Shown in pieces: positions 15,996 to 25,039 of a DNA stretch of 34,076 nucleotides (position 1 is its first letter; every line of letters starts with the position of its first letter). The stretch covers positions 1 to 34,076 of the forward strand of contig CAZHPV010000025.1 of NCBI GenBank assembly GCA_964534845.1, written 5' to 3'. This stretch comes from CALCKU01 sp964534845. Its GTDB lineage: Bacteria; Pseudomonadota; Alphaproteobacteria; Caulobacterales; Maricaulaceae. Both the position numbers and the translations under genes were made by a program. A model generated the notes under the pieces. It was not told the DNA's origin and made no database searches. It saw nothing but the letters and a program-made list of their open reading frames with translations.

Positions 15996-16697
15996 ATGTG
16001 GGCAGCGAATATGCGTAACACGTCCCTTGCCAATAAAGGTCAACTAAAATGCGGGTTAACCGCCACGCATCTTAGTGTCACCCGCGGACAATCCGTTTTA
16101 TTCCAAGACCTGTCTTTTGCATTAACCTCAGGTCAAATCCTGTGGATACAGGGCCCGAATGGGATTGGCAAAACAACGCTTTTACACGTGGTTGCGGGTC
16201 TGGCCCGCCCGCAAAAGGGAGAGGTTGTTTGGCAGGATATAAACGGACCTCGGCACGTAGCAGAACTTATCGCCTTTCAGGGTCATAAAAATAGTTTAAA
16301 ACCGCGCTTGTCAGTCGCTGAAACTCTAGGTTTCTGGATGCGCCTATCAAACTACCAAGGCACGTTGGACGATGTTTTATCCAAATTGAATTTGTCTGGA
16401 AAAAACACGCTACGAACAGGGCATTTATCTCGCGGTCAACAGCGGCGCCTTGCACTCGCCCGTCTTTTGGTAAGTCAAAAACCCATATGGATAATGGATG
16501 AACCCCTATCAAATATCGATGATACAGGTCGGGATATTTTTAAAGCGTTGATTAAAGTCCATATTGAACAAGGCGGGTGCGCGCTTATCGCCTCGCATAA
16601 AAACGCAGAAAAACTTTCCGCCGACACCCGCATTCTAACACTCAGAGCAGCCCCCCAAAATACTGCACGCCAGAACAAACAAAAAGGTGTGACATGA
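15996..16697 (+). CDS. ccmA: Heme exporter ATP-binding protein CcmA
   Basis: A 233-residue ABC ATPase. Walker A GPNGIGKTT is at 53-61, the signature is LSRGQQRR (144-151), and Walker B is IWIMDEP (164-170), followed by the ASHK switch region. With CcmB, CcmC and CcmD it releases holo-CcmE for cytochrome c maturation. The signature reads LSRGQ rather than LSGGQ, usual for CcmA-type ATPases, which often read LSAGQ. The start at 15996 lacks a Shine-Dalgarno; an ATG 15 bases on is equally possible. Its stop overlaps the ccmB start (ATGA), and AAAGGTG before that junction serves ccmB. Confidence 0.92.
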   Translation: MWAANMRNTSLANKGQLKCGLTATHLSVTRGQSVLFQDLSFALTSGQILWIQGPNGIGKTTLLHVVAGLARPQKGEVVWQDINGPRHVAELIAFQGHKNSLKPRLSVAETLGFWMRLSNYQGTLDDVLSKLNLSGKNTLRTGHLSRGQQRRLALARLLVSQKPIWIMDEPLSNIDDTGRDIFKALIKVHIEQGGCALIASHKNAEKLSADTRILTLRAAPQNTARQNKQKGVT

Positions 16698-17350
16698 TAC
16701 CGGCGATTATCTTGCGCGATATCAAACTCGCTTTCAGATCCGGTAGTGACTGGCTGTTGGGAATGTTATTTTTTATCTTGTTTTTAAGCCTGTGCGTGAT
16801 CGCGATCGGCACGGGTCAGACATTAAAAAGCTTGGCAGCCGCCCTTATATGGTTGGCTTTTTTACTCAGCGCCCTCTTATCCTTTCCGCATATTTTTGCG
16901 GATGATTATGCCGATGGCAGTCTGGTACAGTTATATCTATTCACCCAAAACATGACAGGTATTGTTATTAGTAAAACACTGAGTTTTGCTATCACGGCCC
17001 TTTTACCCATTATGCTCGTCCTACCAATTGCCGCGATTATGTTGGGCATAGATGCACGACTGATTGCGGGGTTGTTGATTTCACTTTTGATCGCACTCCC
17101 TGCCATCTCGATTTACGGCGTTTTTGCGAGCGCATTGACGGTCGCGAGAGGCAGTGGGGGATTTTTAATTTTTCTTATAACTGTGCCATTCCTTGTGCCT
17201 GTTTTTATTTTCGGCGTTAATGCGCCGGAAAGCTTTGTGACAGACGGTCTGTTTGCTACACCTATAAAAGCACTGACCGGACTGAGTTTAATTGCTATAG
17301 CCATAGGCCTGCCTGCTGCGAGCGCCGCTTTAATGACAAATTATGAGTAG
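16694..17350 (+). CDS. ccmB: Heme exporter membrane protein CcmB
   Basis: A 218-residue integral membrane protein with about six hydrophobic helices, normal CcmB length, and a FADDYADGSLVQL segment matching the family's conserved FxxDYEDGsLeQL region. It is the permease partner of CcmA. Its ATG overlaps the ccmA stop, and ccmC starts 3 bases after its own stop, so it is the second gene of the ccmABCD operon. Confidence 0.92.
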   Translation: MIPAIILRDIKLAFRSGSDWLLGMLFFILFLSLCVIAIGTGQTLKSLAAALIWLAFLLSALLSFPHIFADDYADGSLVQLYLFTQNMTGIVISKTLSFAITALLPIMLVLPIAAIMLGIDARLIAGLLISLLIALPAISIYGVFASALTVARGSGGFLIFLITVPFLVPVFIFGVNAPESFVTDGLFATPIKALTGLSLIAIAIGLPAASAALMTNYE

Positions 17351-17353
17351 ACT

Positions 17354-18094
17354 GTGATAAATTACCTTGCCAATCCCGCCCGATTTCTGCGATTTGCGCG
17401 TATCGCCACGCCGATCTTTGGCTTCATAGCACTCATCAGTTTTGCTTTAGGCCTGTGGCAAGCTCTCATCGCGTCGCCCGCCGACTATCAACAAGGCGAA
17501 AGCGTTCGCATTATGTATGTCCACGTCCCGGCGGCGTGGTGCGCCCTTATGGCTTACACGGCGCTCACAGTGGCAAGTTTTGTAAGTTTCGTCTGGCGAC
17601 ACCCACTCGCCGACATTAGTGCTCGGGCCTTTGCCCTACCCGGTCTGGCCTTTACTTTTTTATGCCTGGTAACCGGTTCGCTATGGGGGAAAGCCAGTTG
17701 GGGCACATGGTGGGAATGGGATGGTCGCATGACATCCGTTCTTTTTCTGTTTTTCATTTATTTGGCCTATCTAAGCATTGCCAATGTGATGGACGACCGG
17801 AAAAAGGCAAACCGTTTCGCCAGTATTTTAGCAATGGTCGGTTTTATAAACATTCCTATTATCAAGTTTTCAGTCGAATGGTGGAACACGCTACATCAAC
17901 CCGCCTCTATTTCAAATTTTGGCGCGCCCGGACTACCGCAAGAATTTTTATGGCCGCTCGGCTTGATGACCCTCGCCTATTCCGCCCTTTTTGGCTGGCT
18001 ATCCTTACGCTATATCGTAAATAGGATCGGCGCAGAAAAAGCCAATAATGCCGCAACCTTGCCCAAGGCCAATCCACATATAGAGACTTTGTAA
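17354..18094 (+). CDS. ccmC: Heme-handling protein CcmC
   Basis: A 246-residue six-helix membrane protein of the heme-handling family. The tryptophan-rich motif WGTWWEWDGRMTS spans about 116-128. The external histidines that hold heme are H57 (in MYVHVPAAW) and H181 (in WWNTLHQPAS). It attaches heme to CcmE. It starts with GTG 3 bases after ccmB, and its TAA overlaps the ATG of ccmD (TAATG). Confidence 0.95.
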   Translation: MINYLANPARFLRFARIATPIFGFIALISFALGLWQALIASPADYQQGESVRIMYVHVPAAWCALMAYTALTVASFVSFVWRHPLADISARAFALPGLAFTFLCLVTGSLWGKASWGTWWEWDGRMTSVLFLFFIYLAYLSIANVMDDRKKANRFASILAMVGFINIPIIKFSVEWWNTLHQPASISNFGAPGLPQEFLWPLGLMTLAYSALFGWLSLRYIVNRIGAEKANNAATLPKANPHIETL

Positions 18095-18201
18095 TGTTAG
18101 ACTTTGGTGCCTATAGCTTCCATATTATTTCAGCCTACGGAATTAGTGCGGTCGTTTTACTCGCACTCATCATTGCTGTATTTAAAGGGCATAAGCCGTG
18201 A
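18094..18201 (+). CDS. ccmD: Heme exporter protein CcmD (small membrane protein)
   Basis: A 35-residue frame starting MLDFGAYSFHIISAYG, with one hydrophobic helix of about 20 residues and a short basic tail (KGHKP). Size, single helix, the AY-G near its start and position after ccmC all match CcmD, which helps release holo-CcmE from CcmC. Its ATG overlaps the ccmC stop, and its TGA overlaps the GTG start of mazG (GTGA). The usual ccmG thioredoxin does not follow. Confidence 0.88.
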   Translation: MLDFGAYSFHIISAYGISAVVLLALIIAVFKGHKP

Positions 18202-19037
18202 CAGAAACCCCGATTCTGGATCCTGAGACCGGCACCGTCTATAACCGCATCAAAGCTCTCATGGACCGCCTGCGCGATCCTGAAACCGGATGTCCTTGGG
18301 ATAAAGTGCAAACATTCAAATCTATTGCCCCATACACAATTGAAGAGGCCTATGAAGTCGAAGACGCCGTCATCCGCGGAGATATGAATGACCTTAAAGA
18401 CGAATTGGGAGATTTATTATTTCAGGTTCTTTTTCACTCCAAAATGGCTGAAGACGAAGGCGCGTTTAATCTCGATGACGTCTGCGAACGCCTCATAGAA
18501 AAAATGGTAAAACGCCACCCCCATATTTTTTCAGAAAACACAAATACAATGCAGGCTGATAGGCCGAAATGGGAAGACATCAAAGCGGCTGAACGAGACG
18601 CAAAGACAGCAAACGCCGTTAGGAACGGACATTTACCAAGTCTCCTTGATGATGTGGCTTTAAACTTACCAGCCTTGTTACGCGCGGAAAAATTACAAAA
18701 ACGCGCAGCGAGGTCAGGCTTTGACTGGCCTGACATTGCCGGCGTTACTGATAAAATTTCCGAGGAATTTGACGAGGTTAAGGACGCTATTTCGACAATG
18801 GACAGCAACCATATTGAAGACGAAATCGGGGATTTACTATTTTCTGTCACAAACCTAGCCCGCAAGTTAAAGATCAACCCGGAATCCGCCCTAAGACGTA
18901 CAAACAAAAAATTTACAAAGCGGTTTCAATATATTGAACAGAAAGCCGCGCAGGCTAATCGGTCTGTATCGGATATGGAACTTGAAGAAATGGAGAGACA
19001 TTGGCAAGAAGCCAAAGTCTCTCCATTTGAACTCTAA
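18198..19037 (+). CDS. mazG: Nucleoside triphosphate pyrophosphohydrolase MazG
   Basis: A 279-residue protein with two MazG domains. The first carries GCPWD (31-35) and the metal-binding EEAYE (49-53) with DELGDLL (68-74); the second has EEFDEVKDA with DEIGDLLF. MazG hydrolyses (d)NTPs to monophosphates and is linked to removal of abnormal nucleotides. The GTG start at 18198 overlaps the ccmD stop and has AAAGGG about 8 bases upstream. In many alphaproteobacteria mazG sits beside hflX and hfq, as here, although here it is fused transcriptionally to ccmABCD. It converges on hflX across 15 bases. Confidence 0.93.
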   Translation: MTETPILDPETGTVYNRIKALMDRLRDPETGCPWDKVQTFKSIAPYTIEEAYEVEDAVIRGDMNDLKDELGDLLFQVLFHSKMAEDEGAFNLDDVCERLIEKMVKRHPHIFSENTNTMQADRPKWEDIKAAERDAKTANAVRNGHLPSLLDDVALNLPALLRAEKLQKRAARSGFDWPDIAGVTDKISEEFDEVKDAISTMDSNHIEDEIGDLLFSVTNLARKLKINPESALRRTNKKFTKRFQYIEQKAAQANRSVSDMELEEMERHWQEAKVSPFEL

Positions 19038-19052
19038 GCCTTCAATCGGACG

Positions 19053-20390
19053 TTATAACTTGGGCACAAGTAAATGCGGGTAGCGGGCTCTAAACTTACC
19101 CGCATCAGCAGGCGATAGTCTGACTTTAATGTCACATGCACCAGATCGTCTAGCATCCTCGTGCATTACAATGCCGTTTTGATGAACCCAAGCCCGTGCT
19201 GCATAGTCTTTTGGCAATATCGAAACATTCATGACCTCGTCATGTTTCGAAAGCTCATGCTCGATTAAAATGCGTAGGTCTTCCAACCCACTTTTATTCA
19301 AACAACTTGTTAAAACGGCGCTAGGCAAATCTTCTAACTCAGTAGACGCCTTAGCCCGCTCCTCGAATTGTGCGTAATCCATGTCGCCTAACAAATCAGA
19401 TTTATTCCAGACCTCAACCAGTGCTTGCCCAAATTCAGGCCCAGCCTTGATCGTTCGCAATACACTCAGCACATCTTCCCGCCGATCATCGCTCAGTTCA
19501 TCTGAAATGTCCCGAACATGCAAAAGCAAGTCTGCTTCCCTGACTTCTTCAAGCGTCGCTCGAAACGCATCGATAAGATGGGTCGGCAAATCCGATATAA
19601 AACCCACCGTATCCGAGAGGATGGCAGGCGACCCTGCTGGAAGCTCCAAAATCCTGTGCGTAGTATCAAGCGTAGCAAACAGCATGTCCTTTGCCATCAC
19701 ACCGCCTTTAGTAAGATGATTAAAAAGGCTGGATTTACCCGCATTGGTATAGCCGACAAGCGCAACAATACGCTCGGGTGCGCGTTTACGCTTAGCTCGC
19801 TGTAATCCCCGTGTGCGGCGCACATCTTCTAGATCGCGTTTTAAACGCCCTATTTTCGTGGCAAGCATACGACGGTCTGCTTCAATTTGCGTCTCACCCG
19901 GTCCGGCAAGAAAACCTTGCCCCCCGCGCTGTCTTTCCAAATGAGTCCAGGTTCTCACCAAGCGTGATCGTTCATATACCTGCCTCGCAAGTTCGACCTG
20001 CAAGCGTCCCTCTTTCGTCGCGGCCCTGAGCGCAAAAATTTCTAAAATCAGGCCTGTCCTATCGACAACTTTAACTTTCCAAAGCCGCTCAAGATTACGT
20101 TGTTGAATAGGACTAATATTACCGTTTATAGCAACGATTTCGACGTCCAGCGCCTTTATCTCCGACTTGATTTCTTCAATCTTACCCTTACCGAAATAGG
20201 CCCCAGCTTTTATATCTCGCAAAGGAACAATTTTGGCGCTTACAACGTCTACACTTAAAGCCTCAGAGAGGTTGACCGCTTCTTCAAGGGCGTAGGCACT
20301 CGCTTTTATAACATCAGGGTTTTGTCGGCCATCAATAATGCGCGGGTGTAGAATAAGAGCTTTCTGTTGATTGAGGCCGACTTCAATCAC
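19053..20390 (-). CDS. hflX: Ribosome-associated GTPase HflX
   Basis: A 445-residue GTPase. An N-terminal HflX domain with the GAYFGKGK and RNLERLWKVKVVDRTGLIL segments is followed by a helical region with the GGQGFLAGPGETQIE signature. The G domain then shows G1 GYTNAGKSS, G3 DTVGF, G4 NKSD, and a C-terminal extension. HflX splits or rescues stalled ribosomes under stress. The start is taken as a GTG at 20390, since the frame closes 21 bases further upstream and no ATG is available. It follows hfq by 29 bases, the standard hfq-hflX pairing. Confidence 0.95.
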   Translation of the reverse strand: MIEVGLNQQKALILHPRIIDGRQNPDVIKASAYALEEAVNLSEALSVDVVSAKIVPLRDIKAGAYFGKGKIEEIKSEIKALDVEIVAINGNISPIQQRNLERLWKVKVVDRTGLILEIFALRAATKEGRLQVELARQVYERSRLVRTWTHLERQRGGQGFLAGPGETQIEADRRMLATKIGRLKRDLEDVRRTRGLQRAKRKRAPERIVALVGYTNAGKSSLFNHLTKGGVMAKDMLFATLDTTHRILELPAGSPAILSDTVGFISDLPTHLIDAFRATLEEVREADLLLHVRDISDELSDDRREDVLSVLRTIKAGPEFGQALVEVWNKSDLLGDMDYAQFEERAKASTELEDLPSAVLTSCLNKSGLEDLRILIEHELSKHDEVMNVSILPKDYAARAWVHQNGIVMHEDARRSGACDIKVRLSPADAGKFRARYPHLLVPKL

Positions 20391-20419
20391 AGCGATAAAG
20401 CACTGAATTTACAGAAAAA

Positions 20420-20665
20420 TTAATCTTCAATGGTTTCTTGTTCGAACAGTTGCACAGGTCCGCCCGGCATAATGGTGGAAATAGCATGCTTGTAGACAAG
20501 TTGTATTTGTCCGTCACGCCTTAACAGAACACAAAAGTTATCAAACCAAGTCACTACGCCTTGCAGCTTTACACCATTAACGAGAAATATAGTGAGCGGC
20601 GTCTTTGTTTTTCGGACAGAATTAAGAAAGACGTCCTGCAAATTTTGTTTTTTCTCTTGTGCCAT
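20420..20665 (-). CDS. hfq: RNA chaperone Hfq
   Basis: An 81-residue Sm-like protein. It opens with the QNLQDVFLNSVRK helix, and the Sm1 region VNGVKLQGVVTWFD and Sm2 LVYKHAISTI are intact, including the YKHA proximal-face residues that bind uridine-rich RNA. It ends in a short acidic tail. Hfq forms a hexamer that pairs small RNAs with mRNAs. A 139-base gap separates it from trkH upstream, so it may have its own promoter. Confidence 0.97.
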   Translation of the reverse strand: MAQEKKQNLQDVFLNSVRKTKTPLTIFLVNGVKLQGVVTWFDNFCVLLRRDGQIQLVYKHAISTIMPGGPVQLFEQETIED

Positions 20666-20680
20666 GAAACTCTCTTTTTA

Positions 20681-20695
20681 AACGGAATCTCCGTT
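20681..20695 (-). promoter_or_regulatory. Small hairpin in the hfq leader
   Basis: AACGGA and TCCGTT form a perfect 6-base-pair stem with a 3-base loop, 16 bases before the hfq start on the minus strand. No T tract follows on either strand, so it is more likely a leader structure than a terminator. Its function is unknown. The remainder of 20696-20804 shows no gene. Confidence 0.3.
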
Positions 20696-20804
20696 CCCAC
20701 ATATTAGCTTCATAAACAACCGAACAAGAACTAGGCAAGAGGCATTTAAGACAAATAACAGTAAAAAACTCAGATTTTCTAGGGTTTTAACCTTAACTGC
20801 CTCG

Positions 20805-22238
20805 CTAATGTCGCCATGCAGATGGAAACATAACGGCCATAAGCGCGAGGACCTCTACCCGCCCGACTAACATGATAAAACTAAAGAGGGTAAGCTGGGC
20901 ATCGGTGAAATCACTATAGCTGGCTTCCAAACTCGTTATCGTTAGGAGCGGTCCCATATTTGACAGGCCTGCGGCGCTCGCTATCGTTGCCAGCTCAAAG
21001 TCCATTCCCGACAGACCGAGGGACAATATAGCTAAGGCGAATAAAAAGGTGTAGCCAAAGAAATACATCCATATCGACAAGAAAGCCCTATCAGGAATTA
21101 GGCGCCCTCTAAATTTCACCGGAATAACTCTCGAAGGATGTGTTAAGCGTCCAATATCAGTCGCGAAATGTCTAAAAAGCAATAAGAACCGGATGATTTT
21201 TAGGCCGCCCGCCGTAGACAGAGCTGCGCCTCCAATCAAAGCCACCACAATAAGAGGTGTCGGTGGTATCATATCAACGCCTATGACATGATAGTCAAAT
21301 CCTGCTGAGGAAACAAAAAATACGGCTTCCAAAATGATTGTTAGCAAATGGGCAGGGCCCACAAACATAAATCCTAATAGTATAATAATCCCACACATTA
21401 TCAGCATAGCTCTATGCTCAACATTGGATATTAGCCGCTTATACGAAATCCAGGACCGCAAACGAAATGCATCCCATAGAATAGCAATACTGGCCGCTCC
21501 GAAAAGGCAGGTCAGTGCCATTATCATTCCGCCAAATGGGTTCACATATTCGGCAAGCACACCGCTGCGCGGCGTTAAGCCCCCTGTTGATATAGATGTC
21601 AGCGCCAAACACATACTTTCGAAAATTGGCGTGCCGCTTATAGCTAAACCTAAAAAACAAAAGGTACCCAGCGCCAAATAAATCAACGCCACGCTACGCC
21701 CAACTATTAAAAGCCGCGGTAATAAATTGCCGCGTTCTAATGTGAAAAGAATAGAGCGATGTACACCCGTACCCGTCATATTAAGCGCCGCCAAAATAAC
21801 GACCGCAAATGTCGTAGCAAAGACACCTCCAAACCACTGCAAGACGGACCGCCATAAAAGCAAGGTGCGGGAGAGACTATCAGCATCCAATGTACTCGCA
21901 CCTGTCGTCGTTATCGCCGACACAGATTCGAAATAAGCCTGCAAGGGGTTTGTTGCGCCCCCTTCAAACATGAACGGGATAGCGCAAATATAGGGCACGA
22001 AGGCCCAAAAGAGAATTAAGAAAAGTAATGAGTCGGAATTATTATCCTGCAGATCCGTCTTATAACTTGAAAGGAGGAAAATAGCCCCCAACCCACCAAC
22101 AGAGGCGCCCAGAGCTGCGAATTTGATAGCCGAACTATATTCGGCCAACACCACGGCTGCCAGAGCCGCTAAAATGACCATTAAAGCACAAAATATTAAT
22201 GTGTTCCCAAGCCAGATAATGATCCGCGCAAACACCAT
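20805..22238 (-). CDS. trkH: Potassium uptake channel protein TrkH
   Basis: A 477-residue membrane protein of the Trk/Ktr family with many hydrophobic helices and four pore-like repeats. The first selectivity-filter-like segment is ITTTGAST, followed by STGGLTPR, SSAGFD and SAAGLSNMGP, each with the expected Gly. It conducts K+ across the inner membrane under control of TrkA. It starts 6 bases after the trkA stop and ends a likely ntrY-ntrX-trkA-trkH transcript. The first residues form the first helix, supporting the ATG at 22238. Confidence 0.94.
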   Translation of the reverse strand: MVFARIIIWLGNTLIFCALMVILAALAAVVLAEYSSAIKFAALGASVGGLGAIFLLSSYKTDLQDNNSDSLLFLILFWAFVPYICAIPFMFEGGATNPLQAYFESVSAITTTGASTLDADSLSRTLLLWRSVLQWFGGVFATTFAVVILAALNMTGTGVHRSILFTLERGNLLPRLLIVGRSVALIYLALGTFCFLGLAISGTPIFESMCLALTSISTGGLTPRSGVLAEYVNPFGGMIMALTCLFGAASIAILWDAFRLRSWISYKRLISNVEHRAMLIMCGIIILLGFMFVGPAHLLTIILEAVFFVSSAGFDYHVIGVDMIPPTPLIVVALIGGAALSTAGGLKIIRFLLLFRHFATDIGRLTHPSRVIPVKFRGRLIPDRAFLSIWMYFFGYTFLFALAILSLGLSGMDFELATIASAAGLSNMGPLLTITSLEASYSDFTDAQLTLFSFIMLVGRVEVLALMAVMFPSAWRH

Positions 22239-22244
22239 ATCGGC

Positions 22245-23618
22245 CTAATAAAAATCCGAACTAACGCGGAACAAACCTTCCACAGCTTTCGAAGCTTCCC
22301 GCTCTGCGAGCAAGACAATTCTGTCGCCGGACTTCACAACGTAATTAGGTTGTGGATAAATAATTTCGCCTTTATGGATAATCGCTCCGATAACGATACC
22401 CTCGGATAATCCTATATCATCTAACGACTTACCGGCCATTGGTGAAGTATCAAGCACCTCACCTTCCAGAACTTCCGCTCCGCCGCCATCAATCGTGAAA
22501 ACATCCAGAATACGTCCGCGCCTGACATGCCTCAAGATAGACGATACAGTGGTCGCACGCGGGTCAATAACAATATCGATATCGACCTCGGACTGCAGGT
22601 CTTGCATTGACAGGTCATTGAGCAAACTCCCTGCAAATTTTGCGCCTAATTTCTTAGCTAAAACGCCAGCCAGAATATTGATTTTGTCATCATCCGTTAG
22701 GCACAAAACCATTTCCGCATTCGAAACGCCCGCTTCAAGCTGTATATCCGAGTTCATCGCATCGCCATTTAGAATAACGGTTTTTGATAAATTCTCGGCC
22801 GCAATCTCTGCGCGTTCTCTGTTTATCTCAATAACCCGTGTGCGCACGCCCGTCACACGCTCCAATTCCCGCGCGACATAAGAACCGACATTACCCGCAC
22901 CTATAATAACGATATGGCGGGCTTTTTCTTCGCGCGAACCAATAATCTCGAGTAAGCGGGTCGTGTGTTCCGCGCGCACTAAGAAATAGGCATTGTCGCC
23001 AGCATTAAGCGGGTCATCTTCAGTCGGTGCAAAAACGTCCCCGTCGCGTTTAACCCCCATAATAATCGCATGGAGTCCGGGAAACAGGCTCGCTATCTGT
23101 CGAACCGGCATATCAATAATGGGGCAGTCTTCTTCTATAGTAACCCCAATAAGCTGCACACGACCATTTGCAAACGGCACAACGTCGAAAGCACCGGGCG
23201 TATTTAAGCGCCGCAAAATAGCCTTGCCTATCTCAATTTCAGGCGAGATGATTATATCAATAGGCATGTTTTTCGTACTGTATAAATCATTCCACTCATT
23301 TTCGAGATAGCTCTGAGCGCGTACGCGCGCCACTTTAGACGGCGTCGCAAACAAGGAATGTGCAACTTGGCAGGCCACCATATTGACTTCGTCAGAATGG
23401 GTGACGGCAATAATCATATCGGCATCATCGACGCCGGCCCTTTTTAACACATCAGGATGCGCGCCGTGTCCAACGACTCCGCGCACATCAAGCTCATTTG
23501 TTATACGACGCACAAGTTCAGCCGATAAATCGACAATCGTAACAGCATTGTTTTCACTAGCGAGCTGGCTGGCAATGCCGTGTCCTACGCGTCCTGCCCC
23601 GCAAATAATGACTCTCAT
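22245..23618 (-). CDS. trkA: Trk system potassium transporter regulatory subunit TrkA
   Basis: A 457-residue protein made of two RCK units. The first Rossmann fold begins ICGAGRVGHGIA near 4-15 with an acidic residue at the strand end. The second, IIGAGNVGSYVA, is around 235-246, and each is followed by a TrkA_C domain. It binds NAD(H)/ATP and gates TrkH from the cytoplasm. A GGGGG ribosome site lies just before the ATG. It follows ntrX by 17 bases and precedes trkH by 6. Confidence 0.95.
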   Translation of the reverse strand: MRVIICGAGRVGHGIASQLASENNAVTIVDLSAELVRRITNELDVRGVVGHGAHPDVLKRAGVDDADMIIAVTHSDEVNMVACQVAHSLFATPSKVARVRAQSYLENEWNDLYSTKNMPIDIIISPEIEIGKAILRRLNTPGAFDVVPFANGRVQLIGVTIEEDCPIIDMPVRQIASLFPGLHAIIMGVKRDGDVFAPTEDDPLNAGDNAYFLVRAEHTTRLLEIIGSREEKARHIVIIGAGNVGSYVARELERVTGVRTRVIEINRERAEIAAENLSKTVILNGDAMNSDIQLEAGVSNAEMVLCLTDDDKINILAGVLAKKLGAKFAGSLLNDLSMQDLQSEVDIDIVIDPRATTVSSILRHVRRGRILDVFTIDGGGAEVLEGEVLDTSPMAGKSLDDIGLSEGIVIGAIIHKGEIIYPQPNYVVKSGDRIVLLAEREASKAVEGLFRVSSDFY

Positions 23619-23635
23619 AAATCCCCCAGCTTCCC

Positions 23636-25036
23636 CTAAACCGTATCATTCGCACTATTAACACGATTTCCAGCCTGAACACCCAAGGTTTTTAATTTTC
23701 TGTGTAAGGCAGACCTCTCCATCCCGACGAAAGCAGCTGTCTTTGAAATATTACCCCCAAATCTTTCGATTTGAGCTTGTAAATATTCCCGCTCAAAATG
23801 CTCTCTGGCATCTCGAAGCGGCATGGCAATAACTTTTTCATCTTCACGATTATGACCAGCAGTGCGCACAACGGACACTTCGCTGGGCAATGTCTCTAGC
23901 GTGATAGGCTTTTTAGGATCGCCTGCCGCCAGAATTAAAAGCCGCTCTACATTATTTCGTAATTGTCTGACATTTCCCGGCCAGTCATGCGCCTGCAAGG
24001 CGGCCATAGCATCATTGCCAATTTTCCGCGAGGGCAAGCCAGTCGAGATCGCTAATTGTTCTATGAAATATTCAACAAGTTCTGGTATATCCTCTCGCCG
24101 TTCCGACAGGGATAAAACATTCAGCGGCATGACGTTAAGGCGGTGATATAAGTCTTCGCGAAAGCGTCCCAACCGGGTTTCCTTTTCAAGGTCACGCGAT
24201 GTCGAGGTAATAACCCGTACATCCACTTGGATATCTGTTTCTCCTCCAATGCGTTGAAACCTTTGCTCGACAAGCAAACGCAGTAATTTTCCTTGCGTCT
24301 CCAGTGGCATATCGGCGACTTCGTCGAGGTAAAGTGTACCGTAATGCGCTTTTTCTAAAAGCCCAATTTTTACCGCGGAGTTTTCATCATCAGCCGAACC
24401 AAACAATTCCTGCTCAACACGTTCAGGCACCATTGAAGCTGCATTTACAGCTTTGAAGGGCCCGTTCGCCCGCCCGGAATTTGCGTGAAGCAATCGCGCA
24501 ATTAACTCCTTGCCAGAACCAGACGGACCAGTGATTAAGACACGGCTATTTGTCGGAGCAATTTTATTGATCTTTTGGCGCAGTTGTTGAACATGAGACG
24601 ATTTCCCGACAAGACGGTCCGCTATAGGCGTCTTTCCCTTTAGTTCTTCATTCTCACTTCTCAGGCGCGCATTTTCTAAGGCCCGCCCGACCGTAACGAG
24701 TAATTTTTCAGCCTTAAACGGTTTAACAATATAATCAAAGGCTCCCTTGCGGATCGCAGACACAGCCGTTTCAACAGTTCCGTGACCACTTATGACAATG
24801 ACCGGTAAATTTGGATGGCTTTCCTTTAATTTATCTAGGACTTCTATCCCGTCCATTGCGCTGCCCTTTAACCAGACATCCAGAACAACCAACGCCGGGC
24901 GCCTGGCTTTAACGGCACTAAAAACTTCGTCGCTTGTAGCCGCTTCCCGCACATTATAGCCTTCATCAGATAAGATACCCGCAACCATGGCACGTATATC
25001 TGTTTCATCTTCAACAATTAAAATATCATATTTCAT
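23636..25036 (-). CDS. ntrX: Response regulator NtrX
   Basis: A 466-residue NtrC-family regulator. The receiver has phospho-acceptor D53 and the conserved K105. The AAA+ domain has Walker A GPSGSGKE (170-177) and a Walker B GTLYLDE (233-239), and the protein ends in a Fis-type helix-turn-helix. ELFG (210-213) is present, but the following loop reads SADDENSAVKIG, so the sigma-54 contact motif GAFTGA is missing. Such NtrX proteins are expected to act on sigma-70-type promoters. It follows ntrY by 3 bases. NtrYX systems in alphaproteobacteria link nitrogen, redox and cell-envelope responses. Confidence 0.93.
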   Translation of the reverse strand: MKYDILIVEDETDIRAMVAGILSDEGYNVREAATSDEVFSAVKARRPALVVLDVWLKGSAMDGIEVLDKLKESHPNLPVIVISGHGTVETAVSAIRKGAFDYIVKPFKAEKLLVTVGRALENARLRSENEELKGKTPIADRLVGKSSHVQQLRQKINKIAPTNSRVLITGPSGSGKELIARLLHANSGRANGPFKAVNAASMVPERVEQELFGSADDENSAVKIGLLEKAHYGTLYLDEVADMPLETQGKLLRLLVEQRFQRIGGETDIQVDVRVITSTSRDLEKETRLGRFREDLYHRLNVMPLNVLSLSERREDIPELVEYFIEQLAISTGLPSRKIGNDAMAALQAHDWPGNVRQLRNNVERLLILAAGDPKKPITLETLPSEVSVVRTAGHNREDEKVIAMPLRDAREHFEREYLQAQIERFGGNISKTAAFVGMERSALHRKLKTLGVQAGNRVNSANDTV

Positions 25037-25039
25037 ATA

